A DNA stretch of 64,000 nucleotides, taken from assembly GCF_000413935.1 (NCBI RefSeq), contig NZ_KE340381.1, positions 1 to 64,000 on the forward strand. The letters are read 5' to 3'. Below, piece by piece: positions 23,159 to 33,283 of this stretch. This DNA comes from Acinetobacter colistiniresistens. Lineage in GTDB: Bacteria > Pseudomonadota > Gammaproteobacteria > Pseudomonadales > Moraxellaceae. The notes beneath the pieces are model-generated. The model searched no databases and was not told the origin of the DNA. It saw nothing but the letters and a program-made list of their open reading frames with translations. Each line of letters begins with the position of its first letter. The first letter of the stretch is position 1. The position numbers were made by a program, and so were the translations under genes.

Positions 23159-23269
23159 TTACAGTAAATATTCCCAGATGATGTAGCCTAATCCGAATCC
23201 AATGAATGCATACAGTGTGATAATGAAGAACACAAAACTGGCATTATTCTTTTTTTTCAAAAAACTCAT
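23159..23269 (-). CDS. Small single-pass membrane protein, 36 residues
   Basis: On the reverse strand ATG at 23267-23269 opens a 37-codon frame: MSFLKKKNN, then one hydrophobic helix (ASFVFFIITLYAFIGFGLGY), ending IIWEYLL. An AAGG site sits 7-8 bases before the ATG. A basic head followed by a single glycine-containing helix is typical of bacterial small membrane proteins. It is not closely linked to a neighbour on the same strand. Function unknown; the call rests on the start site and composition. Confidence 0.6.
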   Translation of the reverse strand: MSFLKKKNNASFVFFIITLYAFIGFGLGYIIWEYLL

Positions 23270-23482
23270 ATCGGCACCTTTGGCTTTGCTCAACTCATAT
23301 TGTTATAGTGCAATAAGATACAGAACAAAGAAAGACACAGAATTTTCTAAAAAAAATATAACAGATCAGCATAAAAATTTAGAATTGTTATGAAAAACAG
23401 CCCAGAATATGATTAAAGTATGAGTGATCTCACCCCTAATATATTGAGGACTGTTCTCGGTTGATCTCAACAGCTTAACAAA

Positions 23483-25948
23483 TCAGCTGTTAAGGTGCGG
23501 ATTTTCAAGTGGTAAATCATGCTCTAAATGTGCATCAAAAATATCGGTCAGCATGCTGTCATAACGTTTGGCATTGTATTGTAAAAGCCATTCTGCCTCT
23601 GCCTCTGTAATAAATCCAATTTCAACCGCATTGCTGATTCGCTCCTCAAAAGTCAGGCCGCTGAACTGATCTTTCGACTCGGCTTTTTTGAATTTATTCC
23701 ACAGTGGTTGTCGCTGCAATAACATCTGAAAGGTCGATTCCATACGTCCCATCACATCATTGGCATCGGTATTATAGTAAACGTGTTGTTTCAATTGCTC
23801 ACGGAATGCATGTTCTTGCATAATCAACTGAGCAACCTCCTGCTTTAATTGATCCGATGGTGCTGCAATTGGGCGGCCAAATGGAAAACAGATGAATCTC
23901 ACCATGCAGGCAGCAAGTTTCATCGGGAAATTAGTATAAAAACCAAAGAAGGCTTCTTGCACTTGATATAACGCTTTATTTAACGCCAATTCGGCATGCT
24001 TCTGTTCAGCCTCAGTTCGTTGACCATGCTCATAGTATTTTAAGATTGCCGTTGCGATAAATAAATGTGCATGGATATCCGCCAAACGCCCAGACAGCAT
24101 TTCTTTACGTTTTAAATCACCCGCTAGTATGCCCAGCGCCATGTCTGCCGTTAAGGCAAAATTAGCACTGAAACGGTTGATCTTGCTGTAATAAGGTTTA
24201 GAAAAATCATCAGCCTGTTGAGAGCCTGCATTGGAACCACCACTCATACCATAAACCAATGCTTTGGCAGCACGATTAAAAGTATACGCAAGATGTTTAA
24301 ACAATAGGGGCGAAAATTGCTTGAACGCAGCGGCTTTCTCTTCAGATTGCAAGAGCTGTAATTCTTCAAATAAATAAGGGTGGCAGCGCATCGAGCCTTG
24401 ACCAAAAATCATCAAAGAACGGGTCAGAATATTTGCCCCTTCCACTGTAATCGCCACCGGAATAGATTGATAAGTCAGCGCGAGGAAATTACGGGGGCCT
24501 AACTGAATTGCGCGACCACCAACCACATCCATGCCATGATTCACCACTTTGCGCATGGTTTCAGTCGCATAGTATTTGGCCATCGCCGTCATCACCGCAG
24601 GCGTTCCACCTTGGTTTAAACCACAAGTAACAAGATAGCGGAAGGACTCCAACATATAGGCATCACTGGCGATATCACTGGTTGCCTCTTGCACCCCTTC
24701 AAAATGCCCGACTGAGATTTTGAATTGTTGACGCACACTGGCAAATGCACCGACCAGTAAATAACTCATTTCCGCTCCTGCCGTTGCCAGAGCAGGCAAT
24801 GAAATCCCCCGACCCACACCGAGACATTCCATCAGCATCCGCCAGCCTTTACCCGCATTTTGCTGTCCACCAATAATCCAGTCCAGTGGAATAAAAATAT
24901 CACTGCCCTCAACCGTACCATTCATAAACGGCGCACCCGGATTATGGCGAGGCCCGATCTTGATTCCGTCATGATCCGCAGGAATCAGGGCGCAGGTAAT
25001 GCCATATTCCACTTTAGCTTTATCCCCTAACAACCCATCTGGATCATACAGTTTAAACGCCAAACCAATGACAGTGGCAATCGGTGCAAGCGTAATCCAG
25101 CGCTTGGAGAAATTCATTTTTAAGCCTAATACTTCTTGCCCCTGATACTGTCCATAACAGACCACGCCAGTATCAGGAATTGCACCTGCATCCGAACCCG
25201 CTTCAGGGCTAGTCAAGCCAAAACAAGGGACTTCCGTCCCCTTTGCCAGCCCCGGTAAATAACGTTGTTTTTGCTCTTCTGTCCCATAGTGCAGCAGTAA
25301 TTCACCCGGACCAAGTGAATTCGGTACCATACAGCTGACTGCTGCGGTGAGCGAGCGAGAAGCAATTTTGCTCATAATTCGACTTTGTGCAAAGGGCGTA
25401 AATTGCTTCCCACCAAATGACTTTGGAATAATCAGCCCTAAAAAACCTTGGTCTTTAATAAATTGCCAAACCTCAGGCGGCAGATCTTTTTCTTGATGAT
25501 GGATCTGCCATTCATCCAACATTGAACAGAGTTGTTGGACCTCATTGTCCAAAAAGGCTTGTTCTTCTGTTGATAACATCGGATACGGATACTGATCAAA
25601 CTTTTCCCAATCTGGCGCCCCCATAAAGAGCTCTTTTTCCCACCAGCTAGTGCCCGCCTCTAAAGCTTCTCTTTCTGTCGTACTCATACTCGGCATGGCT
25701 TTTGAGAGAATATTAAAGGCAGGTCGACTCACAAGTGCATCACGTAACGGCGCAATCAATATAATCACACTAGCGAGAATAATCGGCACACCCAATAACA
25801 GACTCCACGGTGTAATCAACACACTGCAGAGAACGGCGGCAACAATGGAAACAAGACAACCCACACTCCGATTGACTTCAAAATAAAAAACAGCCCATAC
25901 CACAACGAGCTGAATCAATAGGCCAAGCAATATCAATAATACAATCAT
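23483..25948 (-). CDS. fadE: Acyl-CoA dehydrogenase FadE
   Basis: 821 residues, matching the long FadE class (E. coli 814). The N-terminus has two hydrophobic segments (IVLLILLGLLIQLVVVWAVF and a second near residue 45-70). The dehydrogenase core contains 'CFGLTSPEAGSDAGAIPDTG' and 'ITVEGANILTRSLMIFGQGS', and the C-terminal third matches the DUF1974 extension ('FGFYTNFPMKLAACMVRFICFPFGRP'). It carries out the first, FAD-dependent step of fatty acid beta-oxidation. The 5' gap to the next gene (25949-26252) holds no further gene. Confidence 0.95.
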   Translation of the reverse strand: MIVLLILLGLLIQLVVVWAVFYFEVNRSVGCLVSIVAAVLCSVLITPWSLLLGVPIILASVIILIAPLRDALVSRPAFNILSKAMPSMSTTEREALEAGTSWWEKELFMGAPDWEKFDQYPYPMLSTEEQAFLDNEVQQLCSMLDEWQIHHQEKDLPPEVWQFIKDQGFLGLIIPKSFGGKQFTPFAQSRIMSKIASRSLTAAVSCMVPNSLGPGELLLHYGTEEQKQRYLPGLAKGTEVPCFGLTSPEAGSDAGAIPDTGVVCYGQYQGQEVLGLKMNFSKRWITLAPIATVIGLAFKLYDPDGLLGDKAKVEYGITCALIPADHDGIKIGPRHNPGAPFMNGTVEGSDIFIPLDWIIGGQQNAGKGWRMLMECLGVGRGISLPALATAGAEMSYLLVGAFASVRQQFKISVGHFEGVQEATSDIASDAYMLESFRYLVTCGLNQGGTPAVMTAMAKYYATETMRKVVNHGMDVVGGRAIQLGPRNFLALTYQSIPVAITVEGANILTRSLMIFGQGSMRCHPYLFEELQLLQSEEKAAAFKQFSPLLFKHLAYTFNRAAKALVYGMSGGSNAGSQQADDFSKPYYSKINRFSANFALTADMALGILAGDLKRKEMLSGRLADIHAHLFIATAILKYYEHGQRTEAEQKHAELALNKALYQVQEAFFGFYTNFPMKLAACMVRFICFPFGRPIAAPSDQLKQEVAQLIMQEHAFREQLKQHVYYNTDANDVMGRMESTFQMLLQRQPLWNKFKKAESKDQFSGLTFEERISNAVEIGFITEAEAEWLLQYNAKRYDSMLTDIFDAHLEHDLPLENPHLNS

Positions 25949-26252
25949 ATTTGCTCCTTTATCTCAGACTGGGATGAAGATGAAATGAGAAAGATCTGAG
26001 TTGATTTATGAAAAAGTAATCGCTTAATAAAATAATAATGGTTGTTTTTTATTCTACATATCGACAATCTATTTGCTTGATTAACTACTAAAATTTACAC
26101 AAAGGCATTCAGATGACACTGAAAATGAAAATCATTCACTCAATGAATCTATGACGAACGAACATGGGCAACAGAGCCATTATTAAGCCATGATCAATCA
26201 GCAGCGATGACCCGTTAAAGATGCCCCAACATCCTCGCGGTTGACTATCCAT

Positions 26253-26292
26253 AAAATAAAAAAGGAGGAAACCCTGTTTCCCCCTTTTATTT
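26253..26292. terminator. Terminator after the DUF3325/PepSY operon
   Basis: An A-rich run, then GGAGGAAAC-loop-GTTTCCCCC and a T-rich run at 26253-26292 form a stable hairpin with tails on both sides. It lies 24 bp past the DUF3325 stop on the minus strand. Confidence 0.8.
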
Positions 26293-26315
26293 AAGTACAC
26301 TTCGATCTACTGACT

Positions 26316-26651
26316 TTAGATCAAGCTGATAATCAACAACAATCCGAACAACGTACTCACAATCATATTGGCCTGTAACAGCTTTTTAGGCTGATAGGTC
26401 AATAATAACCCCACCACTAAAGCAGCAAAGCTGATACAGCCTAACCATTCCGACAAGCCAACTGAAGCACCTTTAGCACAGATAATCAGCACCGCAGAAA
26501 CAAGGAGAATAAGCCACCCTGCAACCTCAAACCGCCGACTGTTTTGAGCTGAAATCTGAGAACTAAAAATATCACGCTGATGCTTACTCATTGCACACGC
26601 CAGACTGGATAAACCTACCACTGCAATACACCACAACATCAATGCTGTCAC
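26316..26651 (-). CDS. DUF3325-like small integral membrane protein
   Basis: 111 residues with four predicted helices (MTALMLWCIAVVGLSSLACAM, GWLILLVSAVLIICA, LGCISFAALVVGLLLTY, MIVSTLFGLLLIISLI). The 'LACAM.KHQRDIF' segment after the first helix is what I associate with DUF3325. Its start overlaps the PepSY gene stop by 4 bp. In pseudomonads and relatives this trio (DUF3649, PepSY, DUF3325) accompanies siderophore receptors, suggesting a role in inner-membrane ferri-siderophore reduction. Confidence 0.7.
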   Translation of the reverse strand: MTALMLWCIAVVGLSSLACAMSKHQRDIFSSQISAQNSRRFEVAGWLILLVSAVLIICAKGASVGLSEWLGCISFAALVVGLLLTYQPKKLLQANMIVSTLFGLLLIISLI

Positions 26652-28345
26652 TCTGCTTGCTCCTGTACAGGTTGAATCTTGGATTGTTTTTTCTGCTTGA
26701 GCGGCAAGCCTTGGTAACGCTTTAATTTATAGTATGCATAGATAAAAATCAGACCTAGCACGATGCACACCAGATCAAAACTGGCAATCATCCACTGCCC
26801 ATGATAAATACTCATCCAAAGCGCCTGCCCACCTGTGAAGCCATTCAGGATCGGCATAAACAGGAACATTGCTGCAACCAAGGCCAATTGTTCCAGCCAT
26901 GCTGAACGATGCGGCCGAATCACTGCATGAATAAGGCACAATAACCATGAAATAAAGAACACATTAATTTCGAGTGGCGAACGTTCTGCAAGTTGAGCAG
27001 GGATAAAACGGTTAGCAACAAAATAGGCTGCACAAGCAATCGGCAGGCCTGTGATTGCGGTAATATTCAGTACTTCAACCACGCGATGTCCGAACGGTTT
27101 ATAACCGAGTTTTTGTACATCTGGAACGCGTTTCACCACCCATAAGATCAACCCCGAAGCGACCATCATCGTCCCGAGCACGCCAGATAAAAATAACAAC
27201 CAACGTAAAACTGAATCCACACCACGTGCCATATGTAGCCATGTCACTAAGGTATAAATTGCTTTTGATACCGATTGGGCTGGCTTGGCTTCATCGATGA
27301 GCTGGCCTGTTACTGCATTAAACTTGAGTGAAGGAATACTTTCCCGATCCAGCAAAGTGCGGGTGTGGGTCGCGTTAAATTGAACATCCGCCTCAATAGT
27401 ATTGGGCTGATTAATCCGAATCGATGCAATTGGATTTTTCCCCCAGTCTTGCTGAACCTGTTGGCTGAGTGTAATCAAATTAATCATTGGTGCAGTTGCA
27501 AGGACTGGCGCCGCTTGTCCAGAATCACGACGGCTGCCCTCTCGAGTCCCACGCTCATCTGCTAAAGCCTGTTTTTGTTTTTGTAACTCGAGTAAGCGTG
27601 CCTGCTCAAGTGTTTTAGCCACAGGTTCGTTTAAAACCCGATAAAAGCTTTGACTATTGCCATAATGACTGTTCATCGCCCATGGCATAAACAGAAACAT
27701 CAGCAGTAACAGGCCACTGAAGGTAATCATCAGGTGAAAAGGTAAGGCAAAAACTGCCGTCGCATTATGTGCATCTAACCATGAACGCTGGCCTTTGGCC
27801 GGACGGAAGGTAAAGAAATCTTTGAAAATTTTTTTATGCGTGATAATCCCGCTGATAATGGCAACAAACATGAACAAAGTTGCAATACCGACGATCCAAC
27901 GTCCCCAAATTCGTGGCATACCATAGAGTTCAAAATGGAAGCGGTATAAGAAACCTCCACCACGTGTTTCGCGGGCTTTAATTTCCTGTCCCGTTTGCGC
28001 ATCTAAATAAATTTCCCCGCCACGACGGCGCCCCTCACCAGGCTTACGTACATTCAACATAATGGCAGGCTGTCGTTCATTGGCAAAACGAATATTCCAA
28101 CTCTCGGCAGGTTGTCCCTTTTGATTTAAATAGTTCAGCGCATAACTCAATTGTTGCTGCTGTGAAGTGCTATTCACTGACTGATGCAGTTCAGGTTTCA
28201 TCCAGACCGTGATTTCATTTTGAAAAAAACTGAGTGTTCCTGTCAGAAAAACAGCATACAACAACCATCCCAACAATAGGCTGGTCCACGTATGTAACCA
28301 TGACATGGATTGGCGTGGGCCTTCATTTTTACCATCAACACGCAT
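26648..28345 (-). CDS. PepSY-associated TM-helix protein (putative inner-membrane ferric-siderophore reductase)
   Basis: 565 residues. The N-terminus shows the family's 'SWLHTWTSLLLGWLLYAVFLTGTLSFFQNEI' helix. A periplasmic PepSY-type region follows ('YLDAQTGQEIKARETRGGGFLYRFHFELYG'), then several helices including HNATAVFALPFHLMITFSGL and 'HMARGVDSVLRWLLFLSGVLGTMMVASGLILWV'. The His residues within the helices could bind haem. It sits in the middle of a three-gene operon with 4-bp spacings or overlaps and a Fur box upstream, so an iron role is well supported; the exact reaction is inferred. Confidence 0.85.
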   Translation of the reverse strand: MRVDGKNEGPRQSMSWLHTWTSLLLGWLLYAVFLTGTLSFFQNEITVWMKPELHQSVNSTSQQQQLSYALNYLNQKGQPAESWNIRFANERQPAIMLNVRKPGEGRRRGGEIYLDAQTGQEIKARETRGGGFLYRFHFELYGMPRIWGRWIVGIATLFMFVAIISGIITHKKIFKDFFTFRPAKGQRSWLDAHNATAVFALPFHLMITFSGLLLLMFLFMPWAMNSHYGNSQSFYRVLNEPVAKTLEQARLLELQKQKQALADERGTREGSRRDSGQAAPVLATAPMINLITLSQQVQQDWGKNPIASIRINQPNTIEADVQFNATHTRTLLDRESIPSLKFNAVTGQLIDEAKPAQSVSKAIYTLVTWLHMARGVDSVLRWLLFLSGVLGTMMVASGLILWVVKRVPDVQKLGYKPFGHRVVEVLNITAITGLPIACAAYFVANRFIPAQLAERSPLEINVFFISWLLCLIHAVIRPHRSAWLEQLALVAAMFLFMPILNGFTGGQALWMSIYHGQWMIASFDLVCIVLGLIFIYAYYKLKRYQGLPLKQKKQSKIQPVQEQAE

Positions 28346-28349
28346 TACA

Positions 28350-28697
28350 TCACCCTTTTAGAAACCAATACACCAATGTCATGACCAGACTTGGAATGAT
28401 GACGCCCATCCAGACTTTCAAAGTCGAGCTCACCATAAACACCCAAATGAACACGGCACAATGGACTAAAAAAGCCACCATGGTTGCAGCAAAGACCGCA
28501 TTGGCTTTTGATGGCTCTGTTGAAAACAACACACCGAGCAACATGGCGGTTATTGCTGCAAAGTAATAACCGCCAAAAATTGCGAGCACAAAACGTGAAA
28601 AAATCATCAATCGGTATTTAACCAATGATGATTGTCCAAGCTGCTTTTTTACGACCCTTTTAGTGGAAACCAAGGGCACAGATGCTTCAATAGCCAT
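28350..28697 (-). CDS. DUF3649-like small integral membrane protein
   Basis: 115 residues with helices around VLAIFGGYYFAAITAMLLGVLF, NAVFAATMVAFLVHCAVFIWVF and 'VWMGVIIPSLVMTLVYWFL'. The YYFAA segment and final helix match DUF3649 as I recall it. It is the first gene of the operon, 4 bp before the PepSY gene. The Fur box at about 29 kb is 290 bp upstream. Confidence 0.7.
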   Translation of the reverse strand: MAIEASVPLVSTKRVVKKQLGQSSLVKYRLMIFSRFVLAIFGGYYFAAITAMLLGVLFSTEPSKANAVFAATMVAFLVHCAVFIWVFMVSSTLKVWMGVIIPSLVMTLVYWFLKG

Positions 28698-28986
28698 AGA
28701 AAAAATACCACGTAAGAGAATGATATAAACTGATCATCACCTCTTTTTAAGGAAGATAGAAAACAACGTTTAAGATTTTGGACAGTAGCGAACAGAGATA
28801 CGCTCAGAGCGAATATGGGAAAATACTTAAAATCCCCCTTTAAACATATGGAAGACGCTTCAATTTAGTATTCGATGCCAGTCAGCTTAGTTTTCGCCTG
28901 CACTTATTTCCAAATGCATAAAAACCTTAAACAAATCTTAAAAACAGAAAATCATACAGATTACATAACAAAAATACAATGAAAGT

Positions 28987-29005
28987 GATAATTATTATCA
29001 TTAAT
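28987..29005 (-). promoter_or_regulatory. Fur box upstream of the DUF3649-PepSY-DUF3325 operon
   Basis: GATAATTATTATCATTAAT matches the 19-bp Fur consensus at about 15 positions and is nearly palindromic. It is the strongest Fur-like site in the window. The rest of 28698-29187 is AT-rich and shows no gene. Confidence 0.75.
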
Positions 29006-29187
29006 TTATTTTGGTTCTAATTCCCGAAGCCTTTACCGTCTAACGTTCTATTTTTAAATCTACTCAAGATAAGATTTTTTTCTTCACTTTGGACTTTGCA
29101 ACTGCCTTGCTTGCTCCTCTCAAAAGGCCAATCCTATTCAAGAGCTGGAATAAGATTGACTCTCCGTTCTCTATAGAGATCTCAGGG

Positions 29188-30453
29188 TTAAAATTTATGT
29201 GTATACGTTGTCATGATTCGATTTTCAACAAAATCTGTGCCTGGATTGTTGCCCGCACCATATTGAATATCGGCTCGGATATGTCGCCATTCAAAGCCTA
29301 AGCCTTTTAGTTTACCTTCGGGTACGGTGTAATTGATGATCACATTCTTCTCAGTTTCTTTATTATCCTTAAAGCCTTCCCGATAGATTTCACTGCCATT
29401 TAAATAGCGTAAAGTCAGTTTTAACCCGGGGAGACCTTGCTCTTTAAAGTCATAACTATATAAAACATGCCAAGTGAACTCTTTGGCTTTGTAGAAAGCA
29501 ATTGCAGACCAACTCTGTAAATAGGCTTGTGGAACATAACCATTCAACAAAGGAATATTATTCTCACCCATATGCTTTTGCAGACCAGTCAAAATGGTAT
29601 GCGGTCCATTTTGCACACTGGCTTGCAGACCAATTGACTGGACATCAATATCACCAAAATAAGCCTCACCATCTTGTTTATAGTTAAAGTAGCGGGCATC
29701 CACTTTAAGCTTGCTTTTGTTGACCGTTTCCGTAAAGGCCGCACTCAAATATTGTTGTTGGTAAATATCTTCAAGCTGCCCAAACCAATATGAACCCGTC
29801 AACTGAGGGGTAAAATTATAATCTAGACCCAGAAAATTCAGCCCGTCACTTCTTTTGTTTGGGTCTGTCGAGTTGCCTAAGGTGAATTTTCGATATTCAT
29901 CATCATCTCGGGCATTCACATGGGTAAAACGCCCTGCCGATACTTTTAAATTTTTGATGTCTTTGCTTTCTAGCATGGCACCTGCATAAGTAGTGACCAA
30001 TTGCCGAGAATCATCAATAAACAGTACCGGTGTTTTTGGGAAAAGCTCACCGACTTTCAGTTCAGTATCGTGATATTTAAATTTCAAAGTCGCACCTAAT
30101 TTTAAATAATCACGCTCCTGTCGACCTTGGTACTGATCATATTTAAATACGGTATCCAGACGTTCGTCATAGCGATCCGTTAAACGCAGCGCATATTGAA
30201 ACCCCAGATCTAAACCGACTTGAATCGGGGTATCGGTATAACCAGATTCAAAGCGTCCTGTCATCGCCTGAGACCAACTGCCTAGATCTTTATTGGTTCC
30301 TTCAAAATCGCGTTCTAAATAAAAGTTGCGTAGATAAATGCTTTTTTCACTGTCTTCTAAAAAATCCGCATAAGCCGCATTGATATTAAGACAGCCAAAC
30401 AGTGCGTACAGTGCCACGCGCTGTGCTTTATACAGCGTATCTGGTTTTAACAT
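29188..30453 (-). CDS. OprD-family outer-membrane porin
   Basis: 421 residues. A signal peptide ends near NINAAYA, then 'DFLEDSEKSIYLRNFYLERDF' begins the barrel, which is typical of OprD channels. It ends with aromatic 'NRIMTTYTHKF'. 'LKVGELFPKTPVL' and 'DARYFNYKQDG' are family-like strands. Porins of this kind next to benzoate and catechol genes take up aromatic acids; with catM adjacent, an aromatic substrate is likely. Its promoter region shares a conserved 39-bp block with that of the MFS transporter at 58-59 kb. Confidence 0.85.
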   Translation of the reverse strand: MLKPDTLYKAQRVALYALFGCLNINAAYADFLEDSEKSIYLRNFYLERDFEGTNKDLGSWSQAMTGRFESGYTDTPIQVGLDLGFQYALRLTDRYDERLDTVFKYDQYQGRQERDYLKLGATLKFKYHDTELKVGELFPKTPVLFIDDSRQLVTTYAGAMLESKDIKNLKVSAGRFTHVNARDDDEYRKFTLGNSTDPNKRSDGLNFLGLDYNFTPQLTGSYWFGQLEDIYQQQYLSAAFTETVNKSKLKVDARYFNYKQDGEAYFGDIDVQSIGLQASVQNGPHTILTGLQKHMGENNIPLLNGYVPQAYLQSWSAIAFYKAKEFTWHVLYSYDFKEQGLPGLKLTLRYLNGSEIYREGFKDNKETEKNVIINYTVPEGKLKGLGFEWRHIRADIQYGAGNNPGTDFVENRIMTTYTHKF

Positions 30454-30618
30454 GGGAAATCCTTTCCTAAGTATTTGAAATTCTTATTCGTTCACGTCAT
30501 GGGTACATCTGCACTCATCACCTCGACCACGCTTCCCGATACCTTTTAAAAACCTGCATAAATTCAGAAAGATATATTTGAGCAAATATTGGTCATGCTT
30601 TTATTATTTGAATTATTA

Positions 30619-30667
30619 ATGTAATTTTCCATAGATAATGAAGTATATAGTTATACCTTTTAAGTCT
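30619..30667 (-). promoter_or_regulatory. Conserved 39-bp block and CatM-like half site upstream of the oprD porin
   Basis: On the minus strand GGTATAACTATATAC (30657-30643), 9 bp, then TATGGAAAATTACAT (30633-30619). The same two motifs with the same 9-bp spacing recur upstream of the MFS gene near 59.6 kb. Overlapping it, ATACCTTTTAAGTCT (30653-30667) is an ATAC-N7-GTcT near-match to the CatM site in front of catB. The remainder of 30454-30744 holds no gene. Confidence 0.6.
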
Positions 30668-30744
30668 GGTTTTAAGCCATTTTCACAAACATTAAAAAGC
30701 GATCATGATGACCGCTGATAAGTAAACTGAGTACTTCGAGTGGC

Positions 30745-31662
<918 letters not shown>

Positions 31663-31667
31663 TTAAT

Positions 31668-31682
31668 ATACCTTTTAAGTAT
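31668..31682 (+). promoter_or_regulatory. CatM/BenM operator, ATAC-N7-GTAT
   Basis: ATACCTTTTAAGTAT in the 104-bp catM-catB space is an exact instance of the ATAC-N7-GTAT recognition pattern known for CatM and BenM. A half site ATAC (31688) lies about 20 bp further on, in line with the usual two-site arrangement. Confidence 0.85.
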
Positions 31683-31766
31683 CTAAAAATACCAAATTCA
31701 GTCTAGTTCTAAATATTACATTAATTTAGGGTATGTAAATAGCTCAGGATCAAAGAAATACCCAAG

Positions 31767-32876
31767 ATGTATAAATCCATAGAAACCCTACTTGTCGAGA
31801 TTCCAACCATCCGTCCACATAAGATGGCGGTTGCAACCATGCAAACCCAAACCTTGGTCCTCATCAAAGTGACAACAGAGGATGGTTTGATTGGTTGGGG
31901 TGAAGCAACGACCATTGGTGGCTTGGGTTATGGCGATGAAAGTCCTGAAAGTGTCAAAACCAATATCGAGCATTACTTTTCGCCATTGTTAAAAACTTTG
32001 GACAGTTTTAATGTGGCTCAGACACTTCAGGCCATTCAAAATAGCATCAATGGTAACCGTTTTGCCAAATGCGCCATTCAAACGGCGCTACTGGATATTC
32101 AGGCGCAACGTTTAGGTTTACCGCTCAGTGAAGTATTAGGTGGACGCCTACGTGATAGTGTCTCTGTACTTTGGGTTTTGGCCTCTGGCAATACTGAAAA
32201 GGACATTGCTGAAGCAGAAAAGATGATTGCGTTAAAACGCCACAATGTGTTCAAGCTCAAAATCGGTTCCCGCCCAGTTGAGCAGGATGTTGAACATGTA
32301 CTGGCAATTAAACAGGCATTGGGCGCAGATGTTTCGATTCGTGTTGACGTTAACCGTGCATGGTCTGAATTAAACGCGATTAAAGGGATTCAAATGCTTC
32401 AGGATGGTGGTATTGATCTGATCGAGCAACCGTGTGCAATTCACAATATTGACGCCATGCAACGCCTGACGCGCAAGTTCGATATTGCCATTATGGCGGA
32501 TGAATCGTTAACCGGTCCGCAAAGTGCGTATCAACTGGCAAAAAGTAATGCCGCCTCAGTGTTTGCAGTAAAAATTGCCCAATCAGGTGGTCTGATTGAA
32601 GCCTGTGAAGTCGGAAAAATTGCCAATCTGGCAGGTATCGATCTTTACGGTGGCACCATGTTAGAAGGTCCAGTTGGCACCATCGCTTCCGCACATGCCT
32701 TCTCTACCTTTAGCAATTTAGCCGCTGGCACGGAACTGTTTGGTCCACTGTTGCTCACGGAAGAAATTTTAAAAACACCGCTTCAATATGGCAATTTTGA
32801 ACTCAAAATTCCAACTGGCCCTGGTCTCGGTATTGAACTGGATGAAGACAAAATCGACAAGCTGCGTCGTCAATAA
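31767..32876 (+). CDS. catB: Muconate cycloisomerase
   Basis: 369 residues, enolase superfamily. It cyclises cis,cis-muconate to muconolactone. The N-terminal capping domain starts ETLLVEIPTIRPHKMA. The catalytic barrel shows LKIGSRP (general base Lys), the metal ligands in IRVDVNRAW, LIEQPC and IMADES, and a C-terminal 'GGTMLEGPVGT' loop. It is the first gene of the cat operon, with a CatM site in front. Confidence 0.95.
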   Translation: MYKSIETLLVEIPTIRPHKMAVATMQTQTLVLIKVTTEDGLIGWGEATTIGGLGYGDESPESVKTNIEHYFSPLLKTLDSFNVAQTLQAIQNSINGNRFAKCAIQTALLDIQAQRLGLPLSEVLGGRLRDSVSVLWVLASGNTEKDIAEAEKMIALKRHNVFKLKIGSRPVEQDVEHVLAIKQALGADVSIRVDVNRAWSELNAIKGIQMLQDGGIDLIEQPCAIHNIDAMQRLTRKFDIAIMADESLTGPQSAYQLAKSNAASVFAVKIAQSGGLIEACEVGKIANLAGIDLYGGTMLEGPVGTIASAHAFSTFSNLAAGTELFGPLLLTEEILKTPLQYGNFELKIPTGPGLGIELDEDKIDKLRRQ

Positions 32877-32890
32877 TTCAAGGAGTTGCC

Positions 32891-33181
32891 ATGCTTTTTC
32901 ATGTACGAATGGATGTGAATATCCCGCTCGATATGCCAGTTGAACAGGCCAATCAAATTAAAGCTGTTGAAAAAGCCTATTCACAAGATTTACAGCGTCA
33001 GGGTAAATGGCGTCATATCTGGCGCATCACGGGGCAATACTCAAACATCAGTATCTTTGATGTGGACAGCAATGAAGAGCTGCACAATATTTTACAGGGT
33101 CTGCCGCTATATCCCTACATGAATATTGAAGTGATGGCGATGAATCGTCATCCATCAGCCATCCGCGAAGACGATAGCTAA
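32891..33181 (+). CDS. catC: Muconolactone delta-isomerase
   Basis: 96 residues, exactly the small CatC size. It opens MLFHVRMDVNIPLDMP and ends with '..LPLYPYMNIEVMAMNRHPSAI', a family hallmark. It turns muconolactone into 3-oxoadipate enol-lactone. A strong AAGGAG site precedes the ATG, 14 bp after catB. Confidence 0.95.
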   Translation: MLFHVRMDVNIPLDMPVEQANQIKAVEKAYSQDLQRQGKWRHIWRITGQYSNISIFDVDSNEELHNILQGLPLYPYMNIEVMAMNRHPSAIREDDS

Positions 33182-33283
33182 AGATCACAACAGAATTTAA
33201 ACAAGGAATGTGGCAAGCCAAGCAAGCAGCAAAACAGCAAGTCCGCGAGCCACCAAAAATTATCATACTTCAGGAGATTATGT

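Noticed and set aside
23202-23393. A + strand open frame across the small membrane protein
   Set aside because: It lies opposite the better-supported 36-residue minus-strand gene and has a poor start.
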